DNA from: Parasponia andersonii
Lineage: Eukaryota; Streptophyta; Magnoliopsida; Rosales; Cannabaceae
Direction of reading: 5' to 3'
DNA length: 64,000 nt
Assembly (NCBI GenBank): GCA_002914805.1
Contig: JXTB01000137.1
Span: 656,699 to 720,698, forward strand
Below are positions 12,690-24,820 of this stretch, in pieces. Under the pieces are notes generated by a model, which was not told the DNA's origin, made no database searches, and saw only the letters and a program-made list of their open reading frames with translations. The translations under genes and the position numbers were made by a program. The stretch's first letter is position 1, and every line of letters begins with the position of its first letter.

Positions 12690-12990
12690 ATGGTGTGATG
12701 ACTACTAGGATACTTCTTATTTAAAAGGTCATGAATTCAAATCCTAGGGATACTACTTTGGAGAATGAGAATACCCAAGGTCAAAACTAATAGAAATGAG
12801 AGTATCACGTGAAAAAATGATGGGCAGGCTTTCATCACAAAAATTTTAGCACTTTTTTTTGAAAGGAGCTTCCTTAGAGCAGTGGGCCGATCCGTTATTT
12901 ATCTAATAGTACTCTCATTCTCTAAAGTAACATCCCTAGAATTTGAACTCATGACCTCTTTAAGTTGAGTGCTTTAATTTCTCTCTATAA
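12690..12990. repeat. Inverted pair of tRNA-derived SINE-like sequences
   Basis: At 12690-12775 the plus strand has a promoter-like head: GATGGTGTGATGACTAC, resembling an A box, then GGTCATGAATTCAAATCC, resembling a B box. It is followed by GGAGAATGAGAATAC. The minus strand at 12904-12985 repeats it (GGTCATGAGTTCAAATTC, then AGAGAATGAGAGTAC). The two lie tail to tail, about 130 bp apart. This fits two SINE insertions of one family or a single foldback element. Confidence 0.5.
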
Positions 12991-14926
12991 AATGAGATTT
13001 ATTCTTTTAATTATATATGTATATTAGCTATTGAAGAAGATCAATAATATTGACTGCTAAAAAGTGAACGTAGATCTTAATAATGATGTTAACCACTGTA
13101 AAAACTAGTACACTATTCTTGTTTCGTATTGCTTATTCTCATAACTCGTACAAGAACTTCATAGAAGTTTTTTGATTTGTGAGCTGATCATGAAAGTGAA
13201 AAAAATCCTTTTGGTAGCCAAATTCTTATCACAATTAATTAACTTAATTTTCATTCAAAGATTCATATTTTGTATAGAATATTATTAATTAAAAAGGTAA
13301 GTAAGACAACAAAAGCTTTTAATTCTTATAAACTATATTGATGAACAAAGGGAAAATACAAAAATAGTTAATGAATTAGGAACCATAAAGCCTAAAATTA
13401 GCTAGTAAGGATTGATATACAAGTCTTTACGAAATATTAATGAGGTCAACGTTAAACAAAATTAAGTTATGGGAGAATGCCACAATATAGTTATACTATA
13501 TATATATATATATATATTTGCATTCTATTTGGTCTAAAAAAGAAGGCATTAACTCTAAGCAGTTCCAAGTTAGGATAAGAAGGATTAAGAAGTTTATGAT
13601 AATCTAAAAGAATGAACAATAACAAGTACTATTTTTGAAAAAGAGACTATTTTCCCAATAATGTTAGGATATCAATTCTTAATCTAACTTTTTACACTAA
13701 CAATATTACTATTTAATTAGAGAATGCTATTAATTAAATTTAAGAGCAATACTATACTATAGGAAAGCATTGTTGCCCAATGCTATATAATGTATCAGTT
13801 CGTAATTGAGTAATTTTAATTAATAGACTTGACAACTCTATAAAAATATAATTATTTATGCTCTTTTACTTATTTAAATTTGTTTTTTGAGAATTTATAA
13901 TTTAGTATTTAATGATTTAAGTTACTTTACTTTTATTTTGGATTTGATTTTGAGTAGTTAGATTGATTTTTTTTCTTTTTATTTAAGTATTTATTTATTT
14001 AAATAATGATACTTTTTAAAATTTAATTATGTATTTTCCTTTAGGTGAGTGAGGTTTTATTTTAATTAAATTTGAATTTGATTTAGTTTAAATTATAAAA
14101 AGAAAAGTGAAAAAGCGGAGAGGAAAAAAAAAGCTTCAGACATGAGGCTGTGAGTGGAGGACCAGGCACATTTCAAACCGTCAAATGAAGCTGAGATCAC
14201 ATAGGATATCAGCACGTGTGGAGGCAGACAGAGGGGGCCCCAAGAAGTCAGCTAGCGTTGCCTTTTGCACGTATTGGATCTAGATCTTCTTTAACGCCAC
14301 GTATACTTGGTTTTTCGTCTAGTCACACCTCGCCACATCAGTCATTTTAATCCTATTTTTCTTTACGCCAATCACAGCGTGGATTCGTATTGAGCTCAGG
14401 ATTTTATACCACACATGATTATTTTGAAAGAATTAGATTTTTGAATTAACAAAAAAAAAGGAAAAAGAGGGGAAAAAAAAATGAGAGTGTGACACAGCAC
14501 ACTGACTAATCGGATTTTAGCCGAAAAATGTGAAAAGTTAGAAAGTTCTCTTCCGCCAGCTATAAAAAGACCAGTACTGGAGGAAAAAAAACACATTATC
14601 CTAAAGATGTAAATTGATCAATCAATACACAAAGCATCTGAATTATAATTAAAAGCAAAAAGAAAAGGTTTATAATGAAGGTATGACTGGCGCTTGTTAC
14701 AAAACCACTAAATTTTAGGTTTATTTTAAGTAAATATTTATTTGTTTAAATATTTTAGCAAAATAATCTGTATATTAGTGAATATATCAAGGGAAAAGAT
14801 ATGACGTGCCCAATATCATAATTAATATATTCAATATATAAATTAAAGTTGGTCAAATATATCAAATATAAAAATACATATTCTTATCAATTTAACTACA
14901 AAGAGAAAAAAAAATATTTATTCAAA
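12991..14926. other. AT-rich intergenic stretch, no gene seen
   Basis: No convincing coding region was seen. A (TA)n microsatellite sits at 13496-13517. From about 14100 to 14600 the sequence is noticeably less AT-rich and promoter-like (see the separate entry). Confidence 0.6.
14100..14640 (+). promoter_or_regulatory. Promoter-like block without an assigned gene
   Basis: This block is richer in G and C than its surroundings. It contains a CACGTG G-box (14213-14218), a GCCACGTA motif near 14296, a CCAATCA motif near 14368 and a TATA-box-like TATAAAAAG (14561-14569). About 100 bp after the TATA-like box an ATGAAG is followed by GTATGA, which could be a very short exon with a donor site. It may be a distal transcription start of the transporter gene at 16743 or the remains of another gene's promoter. 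Confidence 0.35.
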
Positions 14927-15405
14927 GGGTTAATGGCATAAATGGTCTGTTAACAATCCATCTTGTGGCAATTTAGTTTTTAAAATTCTAATTATAACAA
15001 TTAAGTACTAAATTCTTTTATTTGAAATAATTTGACCTCTATACTATCTAAATTACAATTTGTTGTTAAATTTCTAATAAAAAACATATTTGAAGACACG
15101 TGATAACATTTAAAAATGTGTTTAAGAGAAAATAAATTAAATAAAAAAATTTAAAAAGAATTATTTATATTTTTTTGTGATTCTTCATTATTACGTTTAA
15201 AATTTTTAAATACCTTTTAAATGTTACCACGTATTATTAAATGTATTTTTTTTGTCAAAAATTTAATATTATATTTCAATTTCAATAATTTATAAATCAA
15301 ATTATTTTCAATTAAAAAATTAAAAAATTTAATTACTATAATTAAAAATTTAAGAATTAAATTAAGACAAATGGACAGTTAATCATCCATTTGTGTCGTA
15401 AAACC
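14927..15405. repeat. Foldback MITE, about 480 bp, upstream of the transporter
   Basis: The left end starts GGGTTAATGGCATAAATGG. The reverse complement of the right end starts GGTTTTACGACACAAATGG. The two halves pair over most of their length, with shared blocks around CTAATTATA.CAATTAA, AAATAATTTGA and GTGATAACATTTAAAA. There is no coding capacity. A second, partial copy lies at 15901. Confidence 0.65.
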
Positions 15406-15467
15406 TTACTAAAATAAAGTAAGAAAAGAAGAACTGACTCTAATTTCTCGGAATTAAATATGTAAGC

Positions 15468-15473
15468 CACGTG
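15468..15473. promoter_or_regulatory. G-box CACGTG
   Basis: A palindromic CACGTG in the context GCCACGTGAC, about 1.27 kb upstream of the transporter start codon. Such boxes bind bHLH or bZIP factors, and metal-homeostasis genes are often under bHLH control. A role here is inference only. Confidence 0.3.
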
Positions 15474-15900
15474 ACTACTGAGCCAAGTGGGCCACAATCC
15501 ACATCAAGGTTCACGTTTATTATCAAGGAAAATAGTAAGAATAATAAGCGAATTCAATAAAATATATCTTAGACTAAAGTGAGGACACCCGTCAAGTGAA
15601 GACCAAAACAGGAAAGGCGCTAGGGCGCTCTTTGATGGGACGATTCAATTATATATATTTCAAGAGGCCAATTAGTAAATATAATAGAATTATAATGCAG
15701 AATCGAATCTTTATATGTCAATCCAAAAATTATAATTAACTCGTAACCACTGTAATCTACACTAATATTATATAAAACTCCATATGTTTTAATATCAAAG
15801 ATTTATACTTGTGAAAAATATATGTTAAAGATTTATGTTCTTTAAAAAAGTATATCAAAGATTTATGTGGTAAGAGAGAGATATAGACATATATATTTTA

Positions 15901-16075
15901 GGGTTAATAACACAAATGGTCCTTAAACATCTAATTTTTGTTAATTTGATCATCAAAATTATAATAGTAACAATTAAGTTTTGAATTGTCTAAATTATAA
16001 TTTATCATTAAAATTTTGACTAAAATTACAAATAAAAAATACGCGATGACATCTGAGAGTAATAATTAGGTATAA
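15901..16075. repeat. Partial copy of the foldback MITE family
   Basis: It starts GGGTTAATAACACAAATGG and follows the same order as the left half of the element at 14927 (TTAATTTGATC, AACAATTAAGTTT, CTAAATTATAATTT). The second half is missing or unrecognisable. Confidence 0.55.
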
Positions 16076-16742
16076 AAAATAAAACATGCTAAAACATGAG
16101 CATAATTACGAGAATTAAAAAGTAATATATACGAGGAGAATGACGAGATTACTGCACGGGCATGACATGAAGCGGACAAGGGCAAAAACACAGCATGGGT
16201 AGCGCGAGCACCGCATGATTGCTACACATCAGGATTACTAACGAAGACATACTGTAATATTAGTCCAATTTATAGTTATGTTGTACTAGTAATGGTGTTA
16301 TTCCGTTGGTATCGGTCCGTTACGACACTGTTAAATACTAATAAGGACTGTGAATGTAATTTTCTATCCTCTTTTTATTTTCTTTTTTTGGTCAACTATG
16401 CTCCACGAAAATAATTTCTCTGTCCAAAATTATTGACTGTGTGGTTGACGTGTGCAATGCTTAGCTGTAGCACAGAGTATCCAATCACTTTGTAGCTGAG
16501 TAGCAGATCAGATCTCAAATACTGATCATGACAACTTTTATCTTTACTTATCTTTTTTGCTTATTTTATTCATTTATTTTGTCTGTAGCGCATCTTTGTG
16601 ATTTTTCTTTTTTCCTTCTCTTTAAGCAAAGAAAAACAATGCTAAAGCAAAACTAAGCCATTGAGGAAGATCTAACGGGGAAAATAGAGAAAGGAGGGCT
16701 CTAAAATTCTTTTGAAAAAAGAAAAATAAAAGGGGGGGAAAA

Positions 16743-16919
16743 ATGGCAGAAGAAGAGAATAATAGAGAGAGCTTATTGAAGAAGGAGTATTACTATCCTG
16801 ATTGCCCTGGCTGTAAGGTTGATCAATACAAAGCTGCACAGCGAGGCTTCCCTTTCCGTGATGTTTTTAATATTTGGATTATCGTCGTTGCTTGTTGTAA
16901 GCCTCCTTTTTTTTTTTTT

Positions 16920-16950
<31 letters not shown>

Positions 16951-19900
16951 AATTAATTTTTTTTTTTTTTTTTTAATTTTTGCTTTTAATTTTAATTTTT
17001 GAATCTCGTTTCGGTGCTTTTGTTACCAGCAAAAATGAACTCCACTTTCCTCAAAAAAGTACGCGTCTGTCGGTTCTGCGTATTCATTCGTGTTTTGCTG
17101 TTATTATTATTAGTTGATTCAAGCGGACTTACATTTATTAATCAAATAATTACAGTATACAAAAAATGAATTGTTAATAATTTGTGTTGGTCATTATTTA
17201 ATTTAAAGTTTCTTTCTTTTTTTTTTTTTTTTGTTTCGGGTAGAAACAAAGCTTTCTAAATTTTAAAATGCCAAGTTTTTTTATTTTATTTTATTATTGT
17301 TGTTATTTTAATTTTTGTTCTTTAAAAGGTTGATTTTTTTTTTTTTCTAGCATAATGTTTCGAGCTTTGCGCGTCCTTTTTTTTTTCTTTAAAAAAAAAA
17401 CAAATTGTGAAGCTGTTACATTTTATATTTGATACTTTTTCCTCTTGATATATGTTATTTCCAATATTCTCAATATATTTCTTTTGTGTCTGTGCAAAAA
17501 ATTAAAAAAGGAAATTGTTTTATTTATTAATATCTATGCATCGTTGTTATTCATGATGAATATTATTGTCCATGAATTTCCGTAGCCCTTTTTATGTTTT
17601 ATCTTAATTTTGTTAATTTTTTTTCTCCTCCTTTTCAGCTCTGCCAATATCATCGCTTTTTCCTTTTCTCTATTTCATGGTGAGTCTCTACTTATAAAAT
17701 GTAATTTGTCAATTTTTAAATTTATGATTTTTTTTTCAGCTATATATATATTGTTGAGAAATCAGAGGACGTTTAATTTTATTTTTAATTTTTTTTAAGA
17801 TTCTTTGAGAGGAAAGTGGATGCAAAGAAAGAACAATTTTATTTTTTCTTGGGAAAATAATTGCAAAATAAAACCCAAAAAAAAAAAACAACCTGAAAAA
17901 GATTTTATGTTTTTTTTTTCGAATGGCTGCCTGAAATAAAACCACTACACAAGCATAATCATGGAAAGAAAAATTAATAGGTGAAATTGTTCCTTTGTTT
18001 TGGGGGGGGGGTAAATGTAGTGAAATTGTTATTGTTTTTTTACCAAATTACAAGAAAAAAGAAATTAAGAAACAAAGTAATAGAATTTGGTAATTGGATG
18101 TGCATATACAATCTCCTATGGACTCCAACACTATTCAATCTCGTTGTTTAATTTTGTCATTTAAGATAAAAACGTGTTATGTACGTACTTTTGACTGCCT
18201 CAATAATGTTGCGTAAGAAAAACGTGTTCGGTACTATGCCTCATGTAATGGGCTTGGCTGTCCAAAAGTACGATCATTATTAAAAACAAATAGCTTTTTT
18301 TGACGTTGCATATATTAAATGTCACTATTGTTATTTAAAGTGGATGAGCTTATTTCAAGCAAAAAAAAAAAAAAAAAAGTGGATGAGCTTATCGGTTTTG
18401 ACTCGAGTATATCAGAAGTAAATTACTTTTGTTCTAATGTATACCATTTATATACCTGATTTTTGATACAGTAAACCCGGCCATTTTGTTATAAAATTTT
18501 TCATTTTTATAGCCATTTGTTTCATAGAAAAATGATTATTTATATTGGACATTAATAGAATAGTATTCTTTTTCTTTTTTTGAAGGGGAAATAGATTAGT
18601 ATTGCTAAATCAATTTTATACTAATATATATATATATATATATATCAATTCTTACACTGTACAAATCTAATTTGTAATTGTATAAAATTGACATGAATAT
18701 ATTTAAAAACTGATTAACTCAACTATTTTTCTATAATAGGAAAAAAAAAAAAGAGAACATCTACTATATAGTCTCTATATATGACCCCCTCTGAGATTTT
18801 CTTACTGAATATGTGAGGAAATTTGTTTTGGAGGGGTAATTTGTTATAATATTTTGGCCACCGGCTACAAGTAAACTGTTTTCCACCACTACTCTGTACC
18901 TCCTATCTTTATGTTGATTAAGACACTATACATTTTGTATCAATATTTTATAATGACAATTTAAATTACATATTATCTCACTATGCATTTACAATTTAAA
19001 TCACATTTTGAGATAATATGTGATTTTGTTTTGTGAATACTTTGGGTGGTTAAGAAAGAGTCATATCAATTGTTGCGAAAAAAAAAAGGTGTCTCAAGCT
19101 ATTATTATTGCTACTATTATTATTTGATTTTTTCCCCGCTCGCAGGGTAGGAAATTGGATAGACAAAAAATCTAGACTCTGTCTATGTAAGTTGATTTCG
19201 CTGAAGACTAATTTCCAGCTATGACTTTAGAGTGGCAAAAAACAAAACACACAGAATTCGAGAAAATTTCCGACTTTGATTACATGACATGGACCACATA
19301 ACTTTGGGATTTAACCACATTAAACGAAAAAAAAGATAAGTTGTTGATATGATAGACACAATGTGGAAAGAAATAAATTTTGAGGACCATCTAATGTGGA
19401 AGGAAATCCAGTCTGCTATTGTCCCTTTCCTCTACAATGTCTGTTATTGTCACCACGTTCTAAAATCTTCCGCTTTTCAATACTAGAAACATGGCATATA
19501 TAAGTCCTTAGGGATGTATAAGTCGACATAAATAAACAGTCACACATGGTATGAATTAAATTAAGCAGAAGTTGGTACAAATTTTTGTTACTGACATATC
19601 TTATTTCTTGTAACATTTATTACTTCGTTACTTTCACGTCCCTTTTTTTTATAAGTAAATTTGAATTAAATGTTTGATGCATCCTTTTTCGTACTCTTTT
19701 TTACCTTCTCCTAATTTTATCATTTGACATGCATGAATTAATATGTCAAACAATAAGACCACAAAGTGCAAAAAATTGTGCAAAAGAGATTATTCTTCTC
19801 TCCTTTGAATGTAGTAAGCTTTGGTGAGCTTCTTTTGGTTCGACAAGATATAGGACTTGGAATTTTGAGGGTTTTTTTTTTTTTTTTTCAAAGAAAATTC

Positions 19901-22900
19901 GCGTTCAACGTAATTAATAAAAGAAAAGAGATGTATTCATTAATACGCAGCTATTTTCTTTTTGCCCTCGATATTAATATGCAGTTATTAATTGAGTGAG
20001 TTATATTTTTGTTTCTGTTTTCTTCTTTTATTTTGTTACATTTTTTCGTAAACAAGGGAGCCTTTCAAGAACACTGAATTCAAATACATAGCTTTTGACT
20101 CTTTTTATTCTTTTTTCAATCACTGTTTACAGATTAGAGATTTGAAAATTGCTAAAAGAGAGGAAGATATTGCCTTCTATGCTGGTTACGTAGGTGAGGT
20201 TATGTTCAATAACTGTTGGAAATCCCAACTTATGTCAAAATTATAGACATCCCTGCTCTGAAAATCAGTTACTTCACACCCCTGAAAATTGAAGATGTTA
20301 CATAACACCTCTTTCATTGTCAACCATCACAAACATTTTACTTTTGACCATTAAATTTTCATTATAAATTTGAAAAATTTTATTGATTTTCAGTATGTTT
20401 TACAGTCTCAAGGAGTGTCAATAAATAAAATGATCAACAGTTCAGGATTGTCAATATAAGTTTGACATAAATAAAGGGGTGTCAATGTAAAATTTTTTAT
20501 TGCTTATTTAATTCTTCTAACAAACTCTAAAATTGTTTGAAGGCTCTGCATATATGCTTGGAAGAGCTTTGACATCTGTCGTATGGGGAGTAGTGGCTGA
20601 TCGCTATGGTAGAAAACCGGTCATAATAATAGGGACTGCCACATTGTTAGTAACTATTAATCTGACTGTCTTTGAAATTGAGTTTAAAATTTAAGGCTGG
20701 ATATATATTTAATTAATTTGTTTCATGGAATCTAATTGTTATTTTCTTTGAATAATTGTCGACTCCAGGATTATTTTCAACACTCTATTTGGCCTTAGTG
20801 TAAACTATTGGATGGCTATAGCTACAAGGTTTCTCCTTGGAAGTTTGAGTGGTATACTTGGACCAATGAAGGTATAACATTGTTCTTCACATGATTAATT
20901 ATTAGTTGGTTATTCTTCTAGCTCTCTCTTCCTTGACTTGGTTCTTTTTCCTCACAGCTTGATTTAACTTAACTTTCATAATGGCCAGGCCTACGCCAGT
21001 GAAATTTTTCGGGAAGAATATCAAGCTCTTGGAATGTCAACAGTGAGATCTAACGGCCTATAGTTTCTAGAACATGTTCTTAAAATTGTACCATACATCA
21101 TCATCAAAGTTAGTAATTAATATCGACTAAGTGATGGTCATTTCAGGTCAGTACAGCATGGGGCATAGGGTTGGTCATTGGCCCGGCTTTGGGAGGCTTC
21201 TTTGCTCAGGTACTTCCTTTTCTTGTCGTCTTAGGAGACGAAATGCATATTAAAATGGCTCCAAAGTCTATTTCATGCATGTTTTCAAGCCTTTCTTTCT
21301 TTTTTCCCAACCGTTGTGTTAAATTGCAAACCTCCTAAAACTATAGAGGAAATTGTTCGTCAAACACATTGAACGGATCTTTGATTCCCGGTCATCTACT
21401 GGGTGTGCCCATCCGAATAAAGGGGCACTCATATGGAGAATACAAAATTTTTTTACCAAATATTGCTTGCATTGTTTTGTTTTGTTTTTTAAATCCTTTT
21501 TTGGCTTGTGACTTATTATGTTTCAATGGTTTTTTTTTACATACTTCTAATTACTCAGCCAGCGGAGAAGTATCCAAGTATATTTTCCCAAGATTCATTC
21601 TTTGGAAGGTAATCTGTTATATTTTCAAGTGTGATGCATTTTATCTTTTATCCTTTATCCTTTACTATGTTATAATGTGCTAAATGTTTATTCTCTGTTA
21701 CAGGTTTCCATACTTCTTGCCTTGCTTTTGCATATCACTTTTTGCATCTGGAGTACTAATTTTTGCCTTTTGGCTTCCGGTAACTCATCCTTTTTATTCC
21801 TAAATTGTCCATTTAACTTCTTGATAAATTTCAAATGGATCCTTTATTTCATCTCACTTTTGTTGTTCTTGACCCCTTCTAAACCTAAACTTGCTTAGAG
21901 ATTAAGGGTTTTACTTTTAAATTTTTATTTCTAGTTGGAGGCCTGAAGGTGCCAATAGTTGGGATTTCTCAGATGTTGCCTGAGATTTTCTTTCTTGATG
22001 TAACGTTTTCTAAAATGAAAAATATGTACATATCATGTTTCATAGAATTTGTATTTATAGATTTAACTCTCCACATGTTTCGAAAGAAAATTTTAGTTTG
22101 TGTACTTATAGCATCCCAGTTCATCATGATCAATGTCGTAGTTTGTATACCTTTATTTGATCAGACTTTGAATGTTTTTTCCCTTGGGATTTTTTTTGGC
22201 CCGAATTTCCCTCGAGAATTTTGAAATGAATATGAAATATGTTACACTAAAAGAAGGTTTTCATAATTGAGATTAAAACAGTACACATATATAAATGTAA
22301 TTTATTATTGACACCAGTAACAAATTTTGATTGTTGGTTCGATTAAATTAATTGGCATATATGGAAATTAATGCTCACCAATGAGAATATAACAGATGGC
22401 CAGTGTTTTTATCCCAAGTGGAATGAATGATATATCTCTACATTACATGACCTATGTATCATCTTCATTTATACATGTGGACCACGTACTAATAACAACT
22501 ATATGTATTCTTTCAGGAAACTTTGCACAAGCACGATGACAAAAACAGATCTTGTATTACTGATTCCTTTGATTCCTTGGAAAATGCTTCTTATATTCTG
22601 ACCGATCCAAATCAAAGTAGGCAAAAAACTGAAGGGGAGCAAAAACCTAAGAAAAGTCTTCTTAGGAATTGGCCTCTCATGTCTTCAATAATTGTATATT
22701 GCGTTTTCTCACTTCATGAAATGGCCTATAATGAGGTAAATTAACATATACTTGTCTTTTTTATTTATAATGATTAATATTTGCTTAATTAATTTTCCCA
22801 AAGATTGAAATCTCTAGTTCTGTCTTTCCGTGATGTTGAGGTCGGTCTGTTTGGTTAAAAACGTTACCAGGAAAACCCTTCTTTTGTTTTTATTTTTCCC

Positions 22901-24788
22901 ATTCTAAGAATATGCTTTGTTTATTTCTTTTGAGTATTTGATGGAATACTACTCATATCCCTAAAGAGGGCTTATGAATCATGACAAAAGCAAGCATAAT
23001 TTATTTCTTTAATATTTGTTTGGGAAAAAAGAAGGGGTCTGTAGTGAGTAATCAGTATTGAGAAAAGAAAAATGCTACATAAACTAAAGCAGGCATAAGT
23101 TATTTATTTATTTTAATTTGGTGTTTTGGGAAAAGAAAAATCAAAGTTAGGGTCTAAAGTGAATAAGTTTTGGCAAGCAAAAGATGACAGTTAGAGATAG
23201 GACCACAAGTATCTTGAGAAAATAGACCAGAAAGTTTGATGGATTTTATAGGCCGCTGTTGGAGCACCCTTTAAATTTTTATCAACTCGAAAAGCTTTAT
23301 GTGTTTATGTCTATGTACACAATAGTTCTCAAGCAAAAAAAAAAAAAAAATAATAATAATAAAAAAAGAAAAGAAATTCTGAAAATAAATATAGTACTTC
23401 AAATTAGATGTTTAGCGAAAAAAAAAGAGAAGCAAATCACTTCAACTTAGGTGCATGTAGGCACGTGTGAGTAGCCAGTTAGATAAAATTTCACTCTGTT
23501 ACTATGTTAGATAAAATTATCATTTTCTTGACCTTTTGTTATATACTGAATTATTTCTAGCGGAGTATGATTAAATTGTTACATGTTAAACGGTGGGCTA
23601 ATATTCACATATAAATAATATTTTATGTTCTTCCGCTTGCAGTTCATACATTCTGGATTTTCACCCCCTATTACCTAATCCTCTAATAACCCACGTATAT
23701 GTTCTAGATTTTCTCATTATGGGCAGTGAGCCCAAAAAAATTTGGCGGTTTGAGTTACACAACGGAAGATGTTGGTGAAGTACTTGCTATCACAGGTGAG
23801 CGTGCAACTGTTTTCTTATCCTTGTGTGTATATTGAAAATGTTATATGTATACAGTTTCAAAAAAAAAAGTTATATTTAAAGTAAATTGAATAATGTGTA
23901 TGTATGGCCATATGAGTTGTAGTTTGGTCCTAAGCATAATTAAATTGTTCATTTTCTCACCACAAAATCTGGAGGAATGGACGATTATGACACCGATGGA
24001 CACAACTCTTGATCATATATGTCATCACAAATTCCAGTGGTGTTTTTTTTTTTTTTCAATGTTGGACCACAAGTGGTCCACTACGTCTCCCTAAACTGCA
24101 TCCAATGGCCTCTACGATTTCCAATAAAAATGTATTGCTTATTCCTCAGTTATGGATGAATCTGACCAACGGTTGATATAGTTTCTCCGCTAATTTGTTT
24201 TTACTCTGAGTGCCTATCATATTCATAAAATTTATGATTGCTTGTGAGCTTAGATTTCGCCTTTTTCCTTTATTAATCTACTAATGCATTTTACTTTTAG
24301 ATTCGTCCAGTTGTGAAAACTTCAAATATTAAAGAATGCTGGAATCTTCGTTGACATTTAACACTTGATATTTCTTTTTACCTTTTTCTCTTCTTGAGAA
24401 ATCTGTGACTTTTTAGTAAGTAGAGGCAATTGACACATCTTTATATTCCATGTTACACAAATTATATTGGTTCATTGGTTCGTTTCCTCTACAAATATGA
24501 TTTTTAGAGTTTATTTATCTGTTGATTATTACATATTATGTCGCGATCACTGACAACATATTCGATTTCTAGGTATTGCACTCTTGGTCTTTCAGATGTT
24601 CCTATATCCAGTTGTGGAGAGGATTTTCGGAACCATAATGGTCTGTCGCATTTCAGGGGTAATTCCTTAGTTATCTTCTATTTCAAAGTACGAAAAATGC
24701 TAAAGGCACCTGAAGTGCTTATTACCACTGCAGCCTAGTAGAATGTATAGTGCTAAACACCAATGCCTCTTACCATTGTTTTATGTAT

Positions 24789-24820
<32 letters not shown>

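Noticed and set aside
21369-22224. Three plus-strand open frames of 73-104 codons
   Set aside because: They run through introns and exon edges of the transporter gene in part and match no protein outside the true exons.
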